Positions 1 through 6,501 of a DNA stretch of 18,630 nt are shown in pieces; position 1 is the first letter of the stretch; every line of letters begins with the position of its first letter. The notes beneath the pieces are model-generated. The model had not been told where the DNA came from. It ran no database searches and saw only the letters and a program-made list of their open reading frames with translations. The DNA lies in the NCBI GenBank assembly GCA_025800305.1, contig JAOXRY010000417.1, forward strand, positions 1 through 18,630. Reading direction: 5' to 3'. Source of the stretch: Campylobacterales bacterium (GTDB taxonomy: Bacteria > Campylobacterota > Campylobacteria > Campylobacterales > SZUA-545). A program made the translations under genes and the position numbers.

Positions 1-800
1 CTAAAAACAGCAAAATCTTCCATTTTAATATTCTGTCTTAATGATAGGATGATTGACAAAATAAATACTGAAAAGCTTACATACCAAAGAAGAGGAAGAG
101 TTTTTTTATATTTTACTGCAAACCAGTACAGTGAATAGATAAAGTATAAAAACATAAAAGGAGAAAATATTGCCCCATAGATTCCAAAGATCTGAACAAA
201 GTGACCTTTTGGTACTCCACTGACATCAAACCCAAAGATCCCATAGTTTAGAGTAAACCCTATAATTGAAATTATAAGAAAAATATTGTCTTTTTTGTAA
301 ATGGAGTAGACAAACATACCAAAGAAAAGTAGTAAGAAACCTTGATCTGCAAAAGAAAGAAGCAGGGCAAAAATAGCTGCTGTTGGCTGATGTCTTTTAA
401 AAATAACAAAAAATAAAAGAGTCAAGAAAATTACAGCACCTGCTTTATCGACAATCAAAGCAGAACTAATAACTCCTGGAAGCAGTGAATAGAGAAATAC
501 TGTTAATAAAGCATCTTTCTTTGTTTTTAAAAAGCTTTTTGCCAATTGATACATTAAAAGAAGATTGAACATATGCAGTGTGACAAAAGGAATTCTTAGT
601 GCGAAATCATTTTGTCCAAACATCCAAAATGAGAAGCTTAGTGGTATATGTAAAAGTGTTTCTGTTTCTAAAACCGAATGGGCTTCTGCATAGCTTACAG
701 ACATTGAAGAACCATAAAAAAGTAAAAAAATATATTGAAAAGCAACAAATGCTAACAAATACTGTTTTGTTTGAACTTTAGAAAGAAACTCTTTTACCAT
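1..800 (-). CDS. Polytopic membrane protein, GT-C/PMT (ArnT-like) glycosyltransferase-like, partial
   Basis: The frame is open from an ATG at 800 to the left window edge, so the C-terminus is missing; about 266 residues are visible. The protein is very hydrophobic, with roughly seven or eight predicted membrane segments. After the first segment comes a loop with YAEAHSVLE, then the stretch FALRIPFVTLHMFNLLLMYQ. Both resemble the start of PMT/ArnT (GT-C) glycosyltransferases, which use polyprenyl-linked sugars on the periplasmic side. The acidic residues expected just before YAE in that loop are not there (MSVSYAE), so an active transferase is uncertain. The start lies 1 nt after the trpG stop (TAACATG) and has no clear Shine-Dalgarno, which points to translational coupling with trpG. 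The reading frame is certain; the family is inference, and an unrelated multi-pass membrane protein is possible. Confidence 0.7.
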   Translation of the reverse strand, partial: MVKEFLSKVQTKQYLLAFVAFQYIFLLFYGSSMSVSYAEAHSVLETETLLHIPLSFSFWMFGQNDFALRIPFVTLHMFNLLLMYQLAKSFLKTKKDALLTVFLYSLLPGVISSALIVDKAGAVIFLTLLFFVIFKRHQPTAAIFALLLSFADQGFLLLFFGMFVYSIYKKDNIFLIISIIGFTLNYGIFGFDVSGVPKGHFVQIFGIYGAIFSPFMFLYFIYSLYWFAVKYKKTLPLLWYVSFSVFILSIILSLRQNIKMEDFAVF

Positions 801-801
801 G

Positions 802-1374
802 TTACACTTTTAAAAAGTTATCAATCATCTCATGACCATATTGGCTCATAATCGATTCTGGGTGAAACTGCATTCCATAGATCTGTCTATCTTTGATTTC
901 CAAAGCCATAATCTCTTTATCATCACTACTTTGTGCCGTAACAATAATCTCTTCTGGAACAGAATCTTTTTCAACTACTAAAGAGTGGTATCTTGTCGCA
1001 GTAAACTCATTTGGTAGATCTTTAAATAGTTTTGTATCTTTTGTGATTTCAACAGTGGAAGTTTTCCCGTGCATAAGTCTCTTAGCACCAACAACCTTCC
1101 CACCATACACTTGTGCAATAGACTGATGACCAAGACAGATCCCAAGAATCGGTGTCCCTTTATCTCCAAAGTGCTTGATAACATCAAGGCTAACACCAGC
1201 CTCATCAGGAGTAGAAGGACCAGGAGAGACAATAATTTTCTCTGGATTCAAAGCTTCAATCTCCTCAACTGTCAGCTCATCATTTCTAATAACCTTCAGA
1301 TCTGCCCCTAGCTCTTTTGCATATTGGACAATATTGTATGTAAAACTATCGTAATTATCTATCATTAAAATCAT
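802..1374 (-). CDS. trpG: Anthranilate / aminodeoxychorismate synthase glutamine amidotransferase (TrpG/PabA)
   Basis: Class I glutamine amidotransferase, 190 residues, the full length of the family. It releases ammonia from glutamine for the partner TrpE (tryptophan) or PabB (folate) in the cytoplasm. The start MILMIDNYDSFTYN is typical of TrpG/PabA. The oxyanion strand PGPSTP is at about 51-56, the nucleophile Cys80 lies in GICLGHQ, and His171/Glu173 in MQFHPES complete the triad. No trp or pab gene adjoins it, so one subunit may serve both pathways, as in several bacteria with an unlinked trpG; the window cannot separate trpG from pabA. A second ATG at codon 4 is possible. A TATAAT sits only 6 nt before the first ATG, so the mRNA may be leaderless. 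The downstream membrane gene begins 1 nt after the stop. Confidence 0.93.
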   Translation of the reverse strand: MILMIDNYDSFTYNIVQYAKELGADLKVIRNDELTVEEIEALNPEKIIVSPGPSTPDEAGVSLDVIKHFGDKGTPILGICLGHQSIAQVYGGKVVGAKRLMHGKTSTVEITKDTKLFKDLPNEFTATRYHSLVVEKDSVPEEIIVTAQSSDDKEIMALEIKDRQIYGMQFHPESIMSQYGHEMIDNFLKV

Positions 1375-1380
1375 GTTGAG

Positions 1381-1386
1381 ATTATA
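1381..1386 (-). promoter_or_regulatory. Putative -10 box for trpG
   Basis: A perfect TATAAT on the minus strand lies 6 nt before the trpG ATG. The expected transcription start falls at or next to the start codon. No -35 match is seen, which is common in Campylobacterota, where the -35 is weak and replaced by T-rich periodic sequence. Confidence 0.45.
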
Positions 1387-1644
1387 CTATTTTTTAAGCT
1401 AATATTAATATTTTTGGAAATATATTTATTAAAAATTGTTTGTATTACATCTATTTCAAAACAAAAGCAACCAACAAGACGAAGAACGATATCTGTTGTC
1501 TATAGACCTTTACTCGTTGCGAGAGCCTTCAGAGTTCTTTTCTTTTACCTGTCAGGGTTTTCTTTTTGTAAGAAAAAAAAAGGGTGACACTTAGGCGGGG
1601 TTTCCTAAAGCCGCGATCTAATAAATACCCAACCCTAATACTAT
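1387..1644. other. Intergenic region with several inverted repeats, possible small RNA
   Basis: About 258 nt between priA and trpG with no plausible ORF. Its right part is more GC-rich than its surroundings. It holds a hairpin closed by TGTCA/TGACA with inner arms TTTTCTT/AAGAAAA (1550-1589), a TTAGG/CCTAA hairpin (1591-1608), the 10-bp palindrome GTCTATAGAC (1498-1507), CAACA/TGTTG (1472-1498) and a long-range GTTGC/GCAAC pair (1467-1520). Read on the minus strand, the last pair is followed by a T-rich run at about 1466-1458. I compared it by eye with 4.5S, 6S, tmRNA, RNase P and common riboswitch signatures and recognised none. It could be a small RNA, the priA 3' UTR with terminator, or both. 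Confidence 0.35.
1573..1636 (-). terminator. Possible intrinsic terminator after priA
   Basis: Downstream of the priA stop on the minus strand, AGGGT (1636-1632) can pair with ACCCT (1585-1581) around an inner TTAGG/CCTAA hairpin. The outer arm is followed at once by a run of T. The stem is short and the structure branched, so the call is tentative. Confidence 0.35.
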
Positions 1645-3483
1645 TTAAGTAAAAGCAATAGGATCGATATCAATCTTCGCCAAAGAATTCCGACTATTAG
1701 CAATAGCATAAAGTAGATCTTTAGATGATTTACTTCTTAAAATTATTTGAGCTCTAAAGTTTCTATTGATCTTATTAATAGGACACTCTCCAAAACCAAT
1801 AATTTCAATAGAAGGTTTAAAAGCTTTTAATTTCCCCAACATCTCTTGAAGGTTTTTCTCAATTTTTACAACATTAGGATCTTCAAAAAGGATTTTTGCT
1901 AGTTTCATAAAAGGAGGGTAGAGGTCTTCTCTAAAAACTATGTTCTCTTTTAGAAAGATCTCATAGTCACCTAAATAACTGGCGAAGAAATTTTCATTAT
2001 TTGTTTGGATTATAACTTTTGCCAGACCAGCCCGTCCAGCTCTTCCTGAGATCTGATAGAGCATACTAAGTGCTTTCTCATCAGCAGTGTAATCAGCAGA
2101 AGCCAACATATAATCTAGACCAAGGATAATACAGCTATCGACGTTGTGGTAGTTATGACCTTTGGAGAGCATTTGAGTTCCTACCAAGATGTCAATCTCT
2201 CCACTATTGAATCTATTCAGAATATCTTTTAGTTTTTTATCGGTTGTTACTGTATCTCTATCAAATTGTTCGATATTACAATCAATTTTGCTTTTTACAA
2301 AGTCAACGACTTGGGCAGTTCCTACACGGGTGGATTCTAATTCATCAGATCCGCAGTTGTGGCACTGATGTGGGATCTGGTCCTGATATCCACAGTAGTG
2401 ACACTTCATCACTTTTTTAAAGCTATGAACACTCATGGCAACATTACAAAAAGGGCACTCAACAGTTTCAGAACAAGCTTTACAAACTAAGTATTTAAAG
2501 TTTGCTCTTGTAGGGACAAAGATAATTGATTGTTTTTTCTCACTGACGCTTTTTTGTAAAACTGATAGACTCTCTTCATCTAGGATATCATCTGTAGGAG
2601 TTTTGAAAATAAACTCTTTGGAGCCTTTAAAATATTGACCTTTTAGCCTTGTGGTTGGGAACTTTTCATAGCTTTTCATAGAAGGTGTTGCACTTCCTAA
2701 AATTACTTGAATTCCTAATCTATCTCCAAAAAGAACTGCTAGATCTCTTGCGTGGTATTTTGGGTTTGTATTGGATTTATAACTCTCATCATGCTCTTCA
2801 TCAACAATAATAAGTCCTAAGTTTTTAAGAGGTAGAAAAAGAGCAGATCTTGCCCCTGCTATGACTCTTATATTTCCAACTGTTAGATCTTCTAAGATCT
2901 TTCCTTTTTTCTTTTTTGTAATTTTAGAGTGCCATATGGCAATGAGATCTTTGAAATGCTCTTTCAGTCTTTTTTCAATCTGTGGAGTAAGACTGATTTC
3001 TGGCATGAGAAATATTGCTGTTTGATTTTTATTGAGAGCTCTTTCTATTGCTTTAATATAGATCTCTGTTTTTCCACTTCCTGTATCTCCAAAGAGCAGA
3101 GCAGTTCTATTTTTTTCTAAAAAGTCTAGGGATTTTTGTTGCTTTGATGAAAGTTCTACTTTTGTTTGAATATCTATCTCTTCTAGAAGTTCTTTATCTG
3201 AAAATGGAGTGAAAAGGTCTAAAGCTAAAGAGAGGTTGGAGAAGTAGTAACTGCTGATAAATTTACTGATTTTTATTTGGTCTTCTGTAAGAAAATCTTC
3301 ATAGAACTCATCAATATCAAGACACTTGAATTCTGGTTTTTCCAGCTTTTGGACTACGTAGCCAAATTTGTCCTTTCTGTTTACTTGGACCTTTACTTTT
3401 GTATAAAGAGGAATATCTTTAGAGGATTGATAAGTAAATCCTTCTGTGTTGGATTTACTTATCGAAACAAGGTAGTAATTCAA
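1645..3483 (-). CDS. priA: Primosomal protein N' (replication restart helicase PriA)
   Basis: Superfamily 2 DNA helicase of 612 residues that binds stalled forks and reloads the replisome. An N-terminal DNA-binding part (about 1-100) is followed by the helicase core: Walker A GDTGSGKT (132-139), DEEH (228-231), GSATPS (263-268), the KGHNYHN region, and QISGRAGRAG as motif VI. Eight cysteines in four CxxC pairs (334-377) form the zinc domain characteristic of PriA, which interrupts the helicase core. The start is TTG at 3483; no earlier start fits, and NYYLVSI aligns with the usual PriA N-terminus. The length matches shorter Campylobacterota PriA proteins. The start is 7 nt after the MCP stop, so the gene is probably co-transcribed with that receptor; the Shine-Dalgarno is weak, suggesting coupling. 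Confidence 0.95.
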   Translation of the reverse strand: MNYYLVSISKSNTEGFTYQSSKDIPLYTKVKVQVNRKDKFGYVVQKLEKPEFKCLDIDEFYEDFLTEDQIKISKFISSYYFSNLSLALDLFTPFSDKELLEEIDIQTKVELSSKQQKSLDFLEKNRTALLFGDTGSGKTEIYIKAIERALNKNQTAIFLMPEISLTPQIEKRLKEHFKDLIAIWHSKITKKKKGKILEDLTVGNIRVIAGARSALFLPLKNLGLIIVDEEHDESYKSNTNPKYHARDLAVLFGDRLGIQVILGSATPSMKSYEKFPTTRLKGQYFKGSKEFIFKTPTDDILDEESLSVLQKSVSEKKQSIIFVPTRANFKYLVCKACSETVECPFCNVAMSVHSFKKVMKCHYCGYQDQIPHQCHNCGSDELESTRVGTAQVVDFVKSKIDCNIEQFDRDTVTTDKKLKDILNRFNSGEIDILVGTQMLSKGHNYHNVDSCIILGLDYMLASADYTADEKALSMLYQISGRAGRAGLAKVIIQTNNENFFASYLGDYEIFLKENIVFREDLYPPFMKLAKILFEDPNVVKIEKNLQEMLGKLKAFKPSIEIIGFGECPINKINRNFRAQIILRSKSSKDLLYAIANSRNSLAKIDIDPIAFT

Positions 3484-3490
3484 ATTATAT

Positions 3491-5089
3491 TTACGATTTA
3501 AACTCGTCTAGTTTTGATTTAAGATCTTCGGCAGTTCCTAGGATATTGTTGGCAATATTAGAAACCTCTGAAATAGCATTTGCATTTCTTTCTGCTAGAT
3601 CTGTAACATTATCCATACTACTTACCAAGGTTTTTGTCTTGTGGCTAATAGCAACAACAAGTTTTACAGAGTTATGAGATTTATTATTAGTTTCAGACAT
3701 TAAGTTTTTAGTATCTTCTGTTTTGACTTGGATTTTATTAGCCGCTTCTGAAATTCTTTCCATCTCAACTGAACTATCACCAATCATATCAGCAGAATTA
3801 CCTATTGCTTGAAGAACGATATTGATTGTTGCGTCAATTTCTGATAGGGATTTTTGAGTTCTTTCTGCCAGTTTTCTAACTTCATCAGCAACAACCGCAA
3901 AACCACGTCCATGCTCTCCAGCTCTTGCTGCTTCAATTGCAGCATTTAGTGCTAGAAGATTTGTCTGTTCAGCGATATCTTTTATAACACCAAGAACATC
4001 TTTTACTTGTTCTGCTTCACTGTTAAGTTCACTTAAACTTTGACTCATTGCTGTTTGAGTCTCTGAAGCTTTTGAGATGGCAGTTATAATCCCTGAAAGA
4101 TCTTCAATCATACTATTAAGTGCGTTTCCTGTTTTGTCAAGATCTTTTGCTGTTGAGATTGACTCTTCTTCACTTTCATTTAGGTCGTGTGTAATTGTAG
4201 AAACAAGATAGTTTGACTCTTTAGTCATTGCATGTTGTTCTTTTATAGCCTCTTTAATATCAGATGCTATTTTTTGAAGTTCTTCTCCAGCTGCGACAGA
4301 ATCTGTTGAAGCTTCTTTTGATGTGTTTACAGTTCCTTGAATTTTTGCGATAAATTCATCAATATAGTGACTTACACGGCTTAGTTCATCGCCATTTTCA
4401 TAGTTGATTCTTTTTGTAAGATCTCCATCACCATCAGTAAGATTTTTTGCTAACTCTTCCACTTGGCTCATTGGTCCTAATAGTTCTCGTCTAAAAAAAA
4501 GAGTAAAAATAACGATTATAGAGATAGTAGCAAATGCCATTGTTAAAGCAATTTCCCCTGCAGATTTATTGATTTCATTGTATGTGTCATCAAGTGAAAC
4601 TGTTAGATCCATAACACCAAGAACAGCACCTTTTTTTGCATTGTTATGACAAATCATACACTCATCTGCTGCAATAAGAGGTTTTACAAGTCTTAGACTA
4701 TGTTGATTGTTTTCATTATAATCTTTTGTCTTTTCTGATTTTGTTTTAAAAACATCTTTAACTATACTATCTTGCGTTTTGTACTTGTTCTCACCATAAA
4801 ACTCAATAACTTCTTTGCTTCTATAAACTCTAATATCTCTGATACCATTGATTTTTTTTGTATCGGCTATTGTAGAGCGAATGATTTCTCCATCTCCTGA
4901 GTTCATCGCCATTCTTAAGGTTTTAAAAATGGCATTACTTAGTGTGTCCATATTTCTTTGAGTGCTAGAACTAATAACTCTTTCAAAATCAGCAGAAGTG
5001 AGGGTATAAATTATAACGTTAGCACCAATCGTAAAAGTAAAAAGAGTAAAAATAATCTTGGCGTTAATCGTTCTCATAAATGAAGGCAT
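3491..5089 (-). CDS. Methyl-accepting chemotaxis protein with periplasmic c-type heme sensor domain
   Basis: Transmembrane chemoreceptor of 532 residues. TM1 is at about 11-31, a periplasmic domain at 32-177, TM2 at 178-199, HAMP at 200-252, then the cytoplasmic coiled coil whose conserved tip (DIAEQTNLLALNAAIEAAR to FAVVADEVRKLAERT, about 357-400) contacts CheA/CheW. In the periplasmic domain CMICH (Cys144, Cys147, His148) is a c-type heme attachment motif, followed by GAVLGVMDL. Heme-binding sensor domains of this layout are known from Geobacter MCPs and sense redox state or gases; the ligand here is unknown. A good Shine-Dalgarno (GGGAGAG) precedes the ATG. priA follows 7 nt downstream. 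Chemoreceptor identity is very sure; heme binding rests on the motif and its periplasmic position. Confidence 0.94.
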   Translation of the reverse strand: MPSFMRTINAKIIFTLFTFTIGANVIIYTLTSADFERVISSSTQRNMDTLSNAIFKTLRMAMNSGDGEIIRSTIADTKKINGIRDIRVYRSKEVIEFYGENKYKTQDSIVKDVFKTKSEKTKDYNENNQHSLRLVKPLIAADECMICHNNAKKGAVLGVMDLTVSLDDTYNEINKSAGEIALTMAFATISIIVIFTLFFRRELLGPMSQVEELAKNLTDGDGDLTKRINYENGDELSRVSHYIDEFIAKIQGTVNTSKEASTDSVAAGEELQKIASDIKEAIKEQHAMTKESNYLVSTITHDLNESEEESISTAKDLDKTGNALNSMIEDLSGIITAISKASETQTAMSQSLSELNSEAEQVKDVLGVIKDIAEQTNLLALNAAIEAARAGEHGRGFAVVADEVRKLAERTQKSLSEIDATINIVLQAIGNSADMIGDSSVEMERISEAANKIQVKTEDTKNLMSETNNKSHNSVKLVVAISHKTKTLVSSMDNVTDLAERNANAISEVSNIANNILGTAEDLKSKLDEFKS

Positions 5090-5129
5090 AGCTCTCCCTG
5101 TATAAATTTTAATTAAAAATCTAGCAAAG

Positions 5130-5135
5130 ATTATA
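5130..5135 (-). promoter_or_regulatory. Putative -10 box for the MCP-priA unit
   Basis: A perfect TATAAT on the minus strand lies 40 nt before the MCP ATG. No convincing -35 is seen. The leader would be about 35 nt and carries the GGGAGAG ribosome binding site. Confidence 0.45.
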
Positions 5136-5188
5136 CCCTATAATTTTTAATTGTGAGAAAATTTTTTAAGAAAATTTTAAAGAAAGGT

Positions 5189-5210
5189 GAGAAGACCGTG
5201 AGATCTCCTC
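5189..5210 (-). terminator. Possible terminator after superoxide reductase gene
   Basis: On the minus strand GAGGAGA (5210-5204) pairs with TCTTCTC (5195-5189), with one G-T pair and an 8-nt loop. A T-rich but interrupted stretch follows. It lies just after the superoxide reductase stop and before the MCP promoter, the right place for a terminator; the T-run is poor. Confidence 0.35.
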
Positions 5211-5221
5211 AAAATATGATA

Positions 5222-5608
5222 TTAAGCTACTGCTACTTTTACTTCATCAGATTGCCAAATACCGTGTTTTGTACAGTATGCTAGTGCTCTTAGTTTCATG
5301 TTTTTTTGTGGAACTACGTTGAAAACAACTTCTAAGTTACCTTTTTCACCTTGTCCACCATTTTGACCTGCAAAGTGACAGGAACCAGCAATTTGAGTTT
5401 CACCATCAAATAGTTTTACCTCTGCAATGTAGTGATCAAAATCATCAGGGTGAGTATACTCTTTCCCTACAACAACTTTTACTGGAAACTTTTCACCTTT
5501 TGTTCCACTATCTTGACAGTAAACAAATGGAGAGTGTCTATCGATGTAGTCTTTCTTTGCTTCTCTTTCTACTTCATCGATGTTTACATAAGAATTTAAT
5601 GTAGCCAT
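5222..5608 (-). CDS. Superoxide reductase (neelaredoxin / desulfoferrodoxin family)
   Basis: A 128-residue protein of the one-iron superoxide reductase family, which reduces superoxide to hydrogen peroxide without releasing oxygen and so suits anaerobes and microaerobes. All five ligands of the His4Cys iron site can be placed: His25 (RHSP), His53 and His59 (HPDDFDHYI), Cys112 and His115 (CTKHGIW). The N-terminal rubredoxin-like domain of two-iron desulfoferrodoxins is absent, so it is class II-like. The usual EKH motif before the first ligand reads DRH here. The start is set at the ATG at 5608 because AAAGGA sits 6-7 nt upstream; a TTG two codons earlier is less likely. An 8-3-8 inverted repeat lies about 28 nt upstream. 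It follows the HAD phosphatase gene but probably has its own promoter. Confidence 0.88.
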   Translation of the reverse strand: MATLNSYVNIDEVEREAKKDYIDRHSPFVYCQDSGTKGEKFPVKVVVGKEYTHPDDFDHYIAEVKLFDGETQIAGSCHFAGQNGGQGEKGNLEVVFNVVPQKNMKLRALAYCTKHGIWQSDEVKVAVA

Positions 5609-5635
5609 TCTCAATCCTTTTTCTTTTTTGATTTA

Positions 5636-5654
5636 AAAGAGAAATATTCTCTTT
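5636..5654. promoter_or_regulatory. Inverted repeat upstream of superoxide reductase, candidate operator
   Basis: AAAGAGAA-ATA-TTCTCTTT is a perfect 8-3-8 inverted repeat. A candidate -10 (TAAAAT, 5667-5662 on the minus strand) lies directly before it, so the repeat would cover the transcription start. It could bind a redox-responsive repressor or act as a 5' UTR hairpin. It does not match the PerR or Fur consensus I know. Confidence 0.4.
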
Positions 5655-5697
5655 AGAAAATATTTTAACTTAAATCAGATAAATTTAGTCTCATTTA

Positions 5698-6348
5698 TCA
5701 GGATTGATTTTTGATGATTTTTTCTACTACTCTTAGAAGATTTTCTTCAATATTTAAGGTGTGTTTTCTTAAAGATTCTTCTGTGCCATAACCAGTAGTA
5801 ACTCCAAATCCATTAATTTTTGCACTTGAAGCAGCAATTAGATCCATCTTCGTGTCTCCAATCATCCAAACCTCTTCATTTTTATGATTCATATTTTTTA
5901 ATGCTGTTAAGATTGGTTCAGGATGAGGCTTAAGTTTCTTTACGTGTTCAAACCCAATAAGAGTTTCAAAGTAGTCCATAATTTTTAAATGTTCTAGCAG
6001 CTCTTGAGAGTATGTACCTGTTTTTGTTGTTACTACCCCTAGTCTTCCATGTTTTGAAGCCAGTTCGATTGCTTCTTTTGCTTGAGGAATTAAAAATGTT
6101 TTTTCTCTATGAACTTTTCTATAATTTTTCTTATAAGAAAGGACAATTTCTTTGTTTTCTATTTTATTGGTAACCCCTAAACGGGTAAACATATCTGTTA
6201 GTGGATAGCCGATTAACGACGTGATTTCTTCATTTTTTTTAGAGGGAAGATTGTGCTTATCAAAAGCGTAATGGAAGCTTTCTAAGATTGCTTCTGTAGA
6301 ATCAATTACTGTTCCATCTAAATCAAATAGCATTATTAAGTTTTTCAT
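5698..6348 (-). CDS. HAD-superfamily phosphatase, phosphoglycolate phosphatase-like
   Basis: Cytoplasmic hydrolase of the haloacid dehalogenase superfamily (subfamily IA), 216 residues from the ATG at 6348. Motif I is FDLDGT, with nucleophile and acid Asp9 and Asp11. A helical cap follows, then motif II in VVTTKTG, the motif III lysine in KLKPHPEP, and motif IV GDTKMDL. The pattern matches phosphoglycolate phosphatases (Gph) and related phosphatases such as PpaX; the substrate cannot be read from sequence. The frame extends upstream to a TTG at 6372, but the ATG nearer motif I fits the family better. No good Shine-Dalgarno is seen, and the likely -10 is very close, so the leader is short. It is divergent from the hybrid kinase gene, and their -10 boxes overlap. 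Confidence 0.85.
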   Translation of the reverse strand: MKNLIMLFDLDGTVIDSTEAILESFHYAFDKHNLPSKKNEEITSLIGYPLTDMFTRLGVTNKIENKEIVLSYKKNYRKVHREKTFLIPQAKEAIELASKHGRLGVVTTKTGTYSQELLEHLKIMDYFETLIGFEHVKKLKPHPEPILTALKNMNHKNEEVWMIGDTKMDLIAASSAKINGFGVTTGYGTEESLRKHTLNIEENLLRVVEKIIKNQS

Positions 6349-6361
6349 AAAATGATGATAT

Positions 6362-6369
6362 ACTATAAT
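6362..6369. promoter_or_regulatory. Overlapping divergent -10 boxes (HAD gene and hybrid kinase)
   Basis: The 8 bases ACTATAAT hold TATAAT on the plus strand (6364-6369), pointing at the kinase, and TATAGT on the minus strand (6367-6362), pointing at the phosphatase. Polymerase probably cannot occupy both at once. No -35 is evident on either side. Confidence 0.4.
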
Positions 6370-6399
6370 CAATAAAAAAGTTGAAATTAGGGGTATAAA

Positions 6400-6501
6400 A
6401 TAGGTTTACCAAACATTAAAAGAGAAGATTTAAACTTACAAAAAGTTATTTTAATCATCTTATCAATTCTTGTTGCTATCAATTTAATAAACTTTGCCGT
6501 T
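6400..6501 (+). other. Probable N-terminal extension of the hybrid kinase (TM1), with a non-standard start
   Basis: The kinase frame stays open for 34 codons upstream of its first ATG and encodes GLPNIKREDLNLQK and then VILIILSILVAINLINFAV, a clear membrane helix. PilJ/NarX-type sensors need this helix to place the sensor in the periplasm. There is no ATG, GTG or TTG in this stretch. The best-placed codon is ATA at 6400, 6 nt after AGGGG (6389-6393) and downstream of the TATAAT at 6364. An in-frame stop at 6388 closes the upstream side. Either AUA starts translation, or an ATG has mutated to ATA (or there is a sequence error). Confidence 0.6.

Noticed and set aside
599..781. 60-residue plus-strand ORF at the left
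   Set aside because: It is antisense to the open membrane-protein frame on the minus strand and has no ribosome binding site or family features.
1441..1640. 4.5S SRP RNA, 6S RNA, tmRNA, RNase P RNA or a riboswitch in the priA-trpG gap
   Set aside because: A GTCAGG and several hairpins caught the eye, but the GGAA/AGCAGC SRP core, the RNase P core motifs and riboswitch consensus motifs are missing.
5609..5614. TTG at 5614 as the superoxide reductase start
   Set aside because: The ATG two codons later has the better Shine-Dalgarno spacing.
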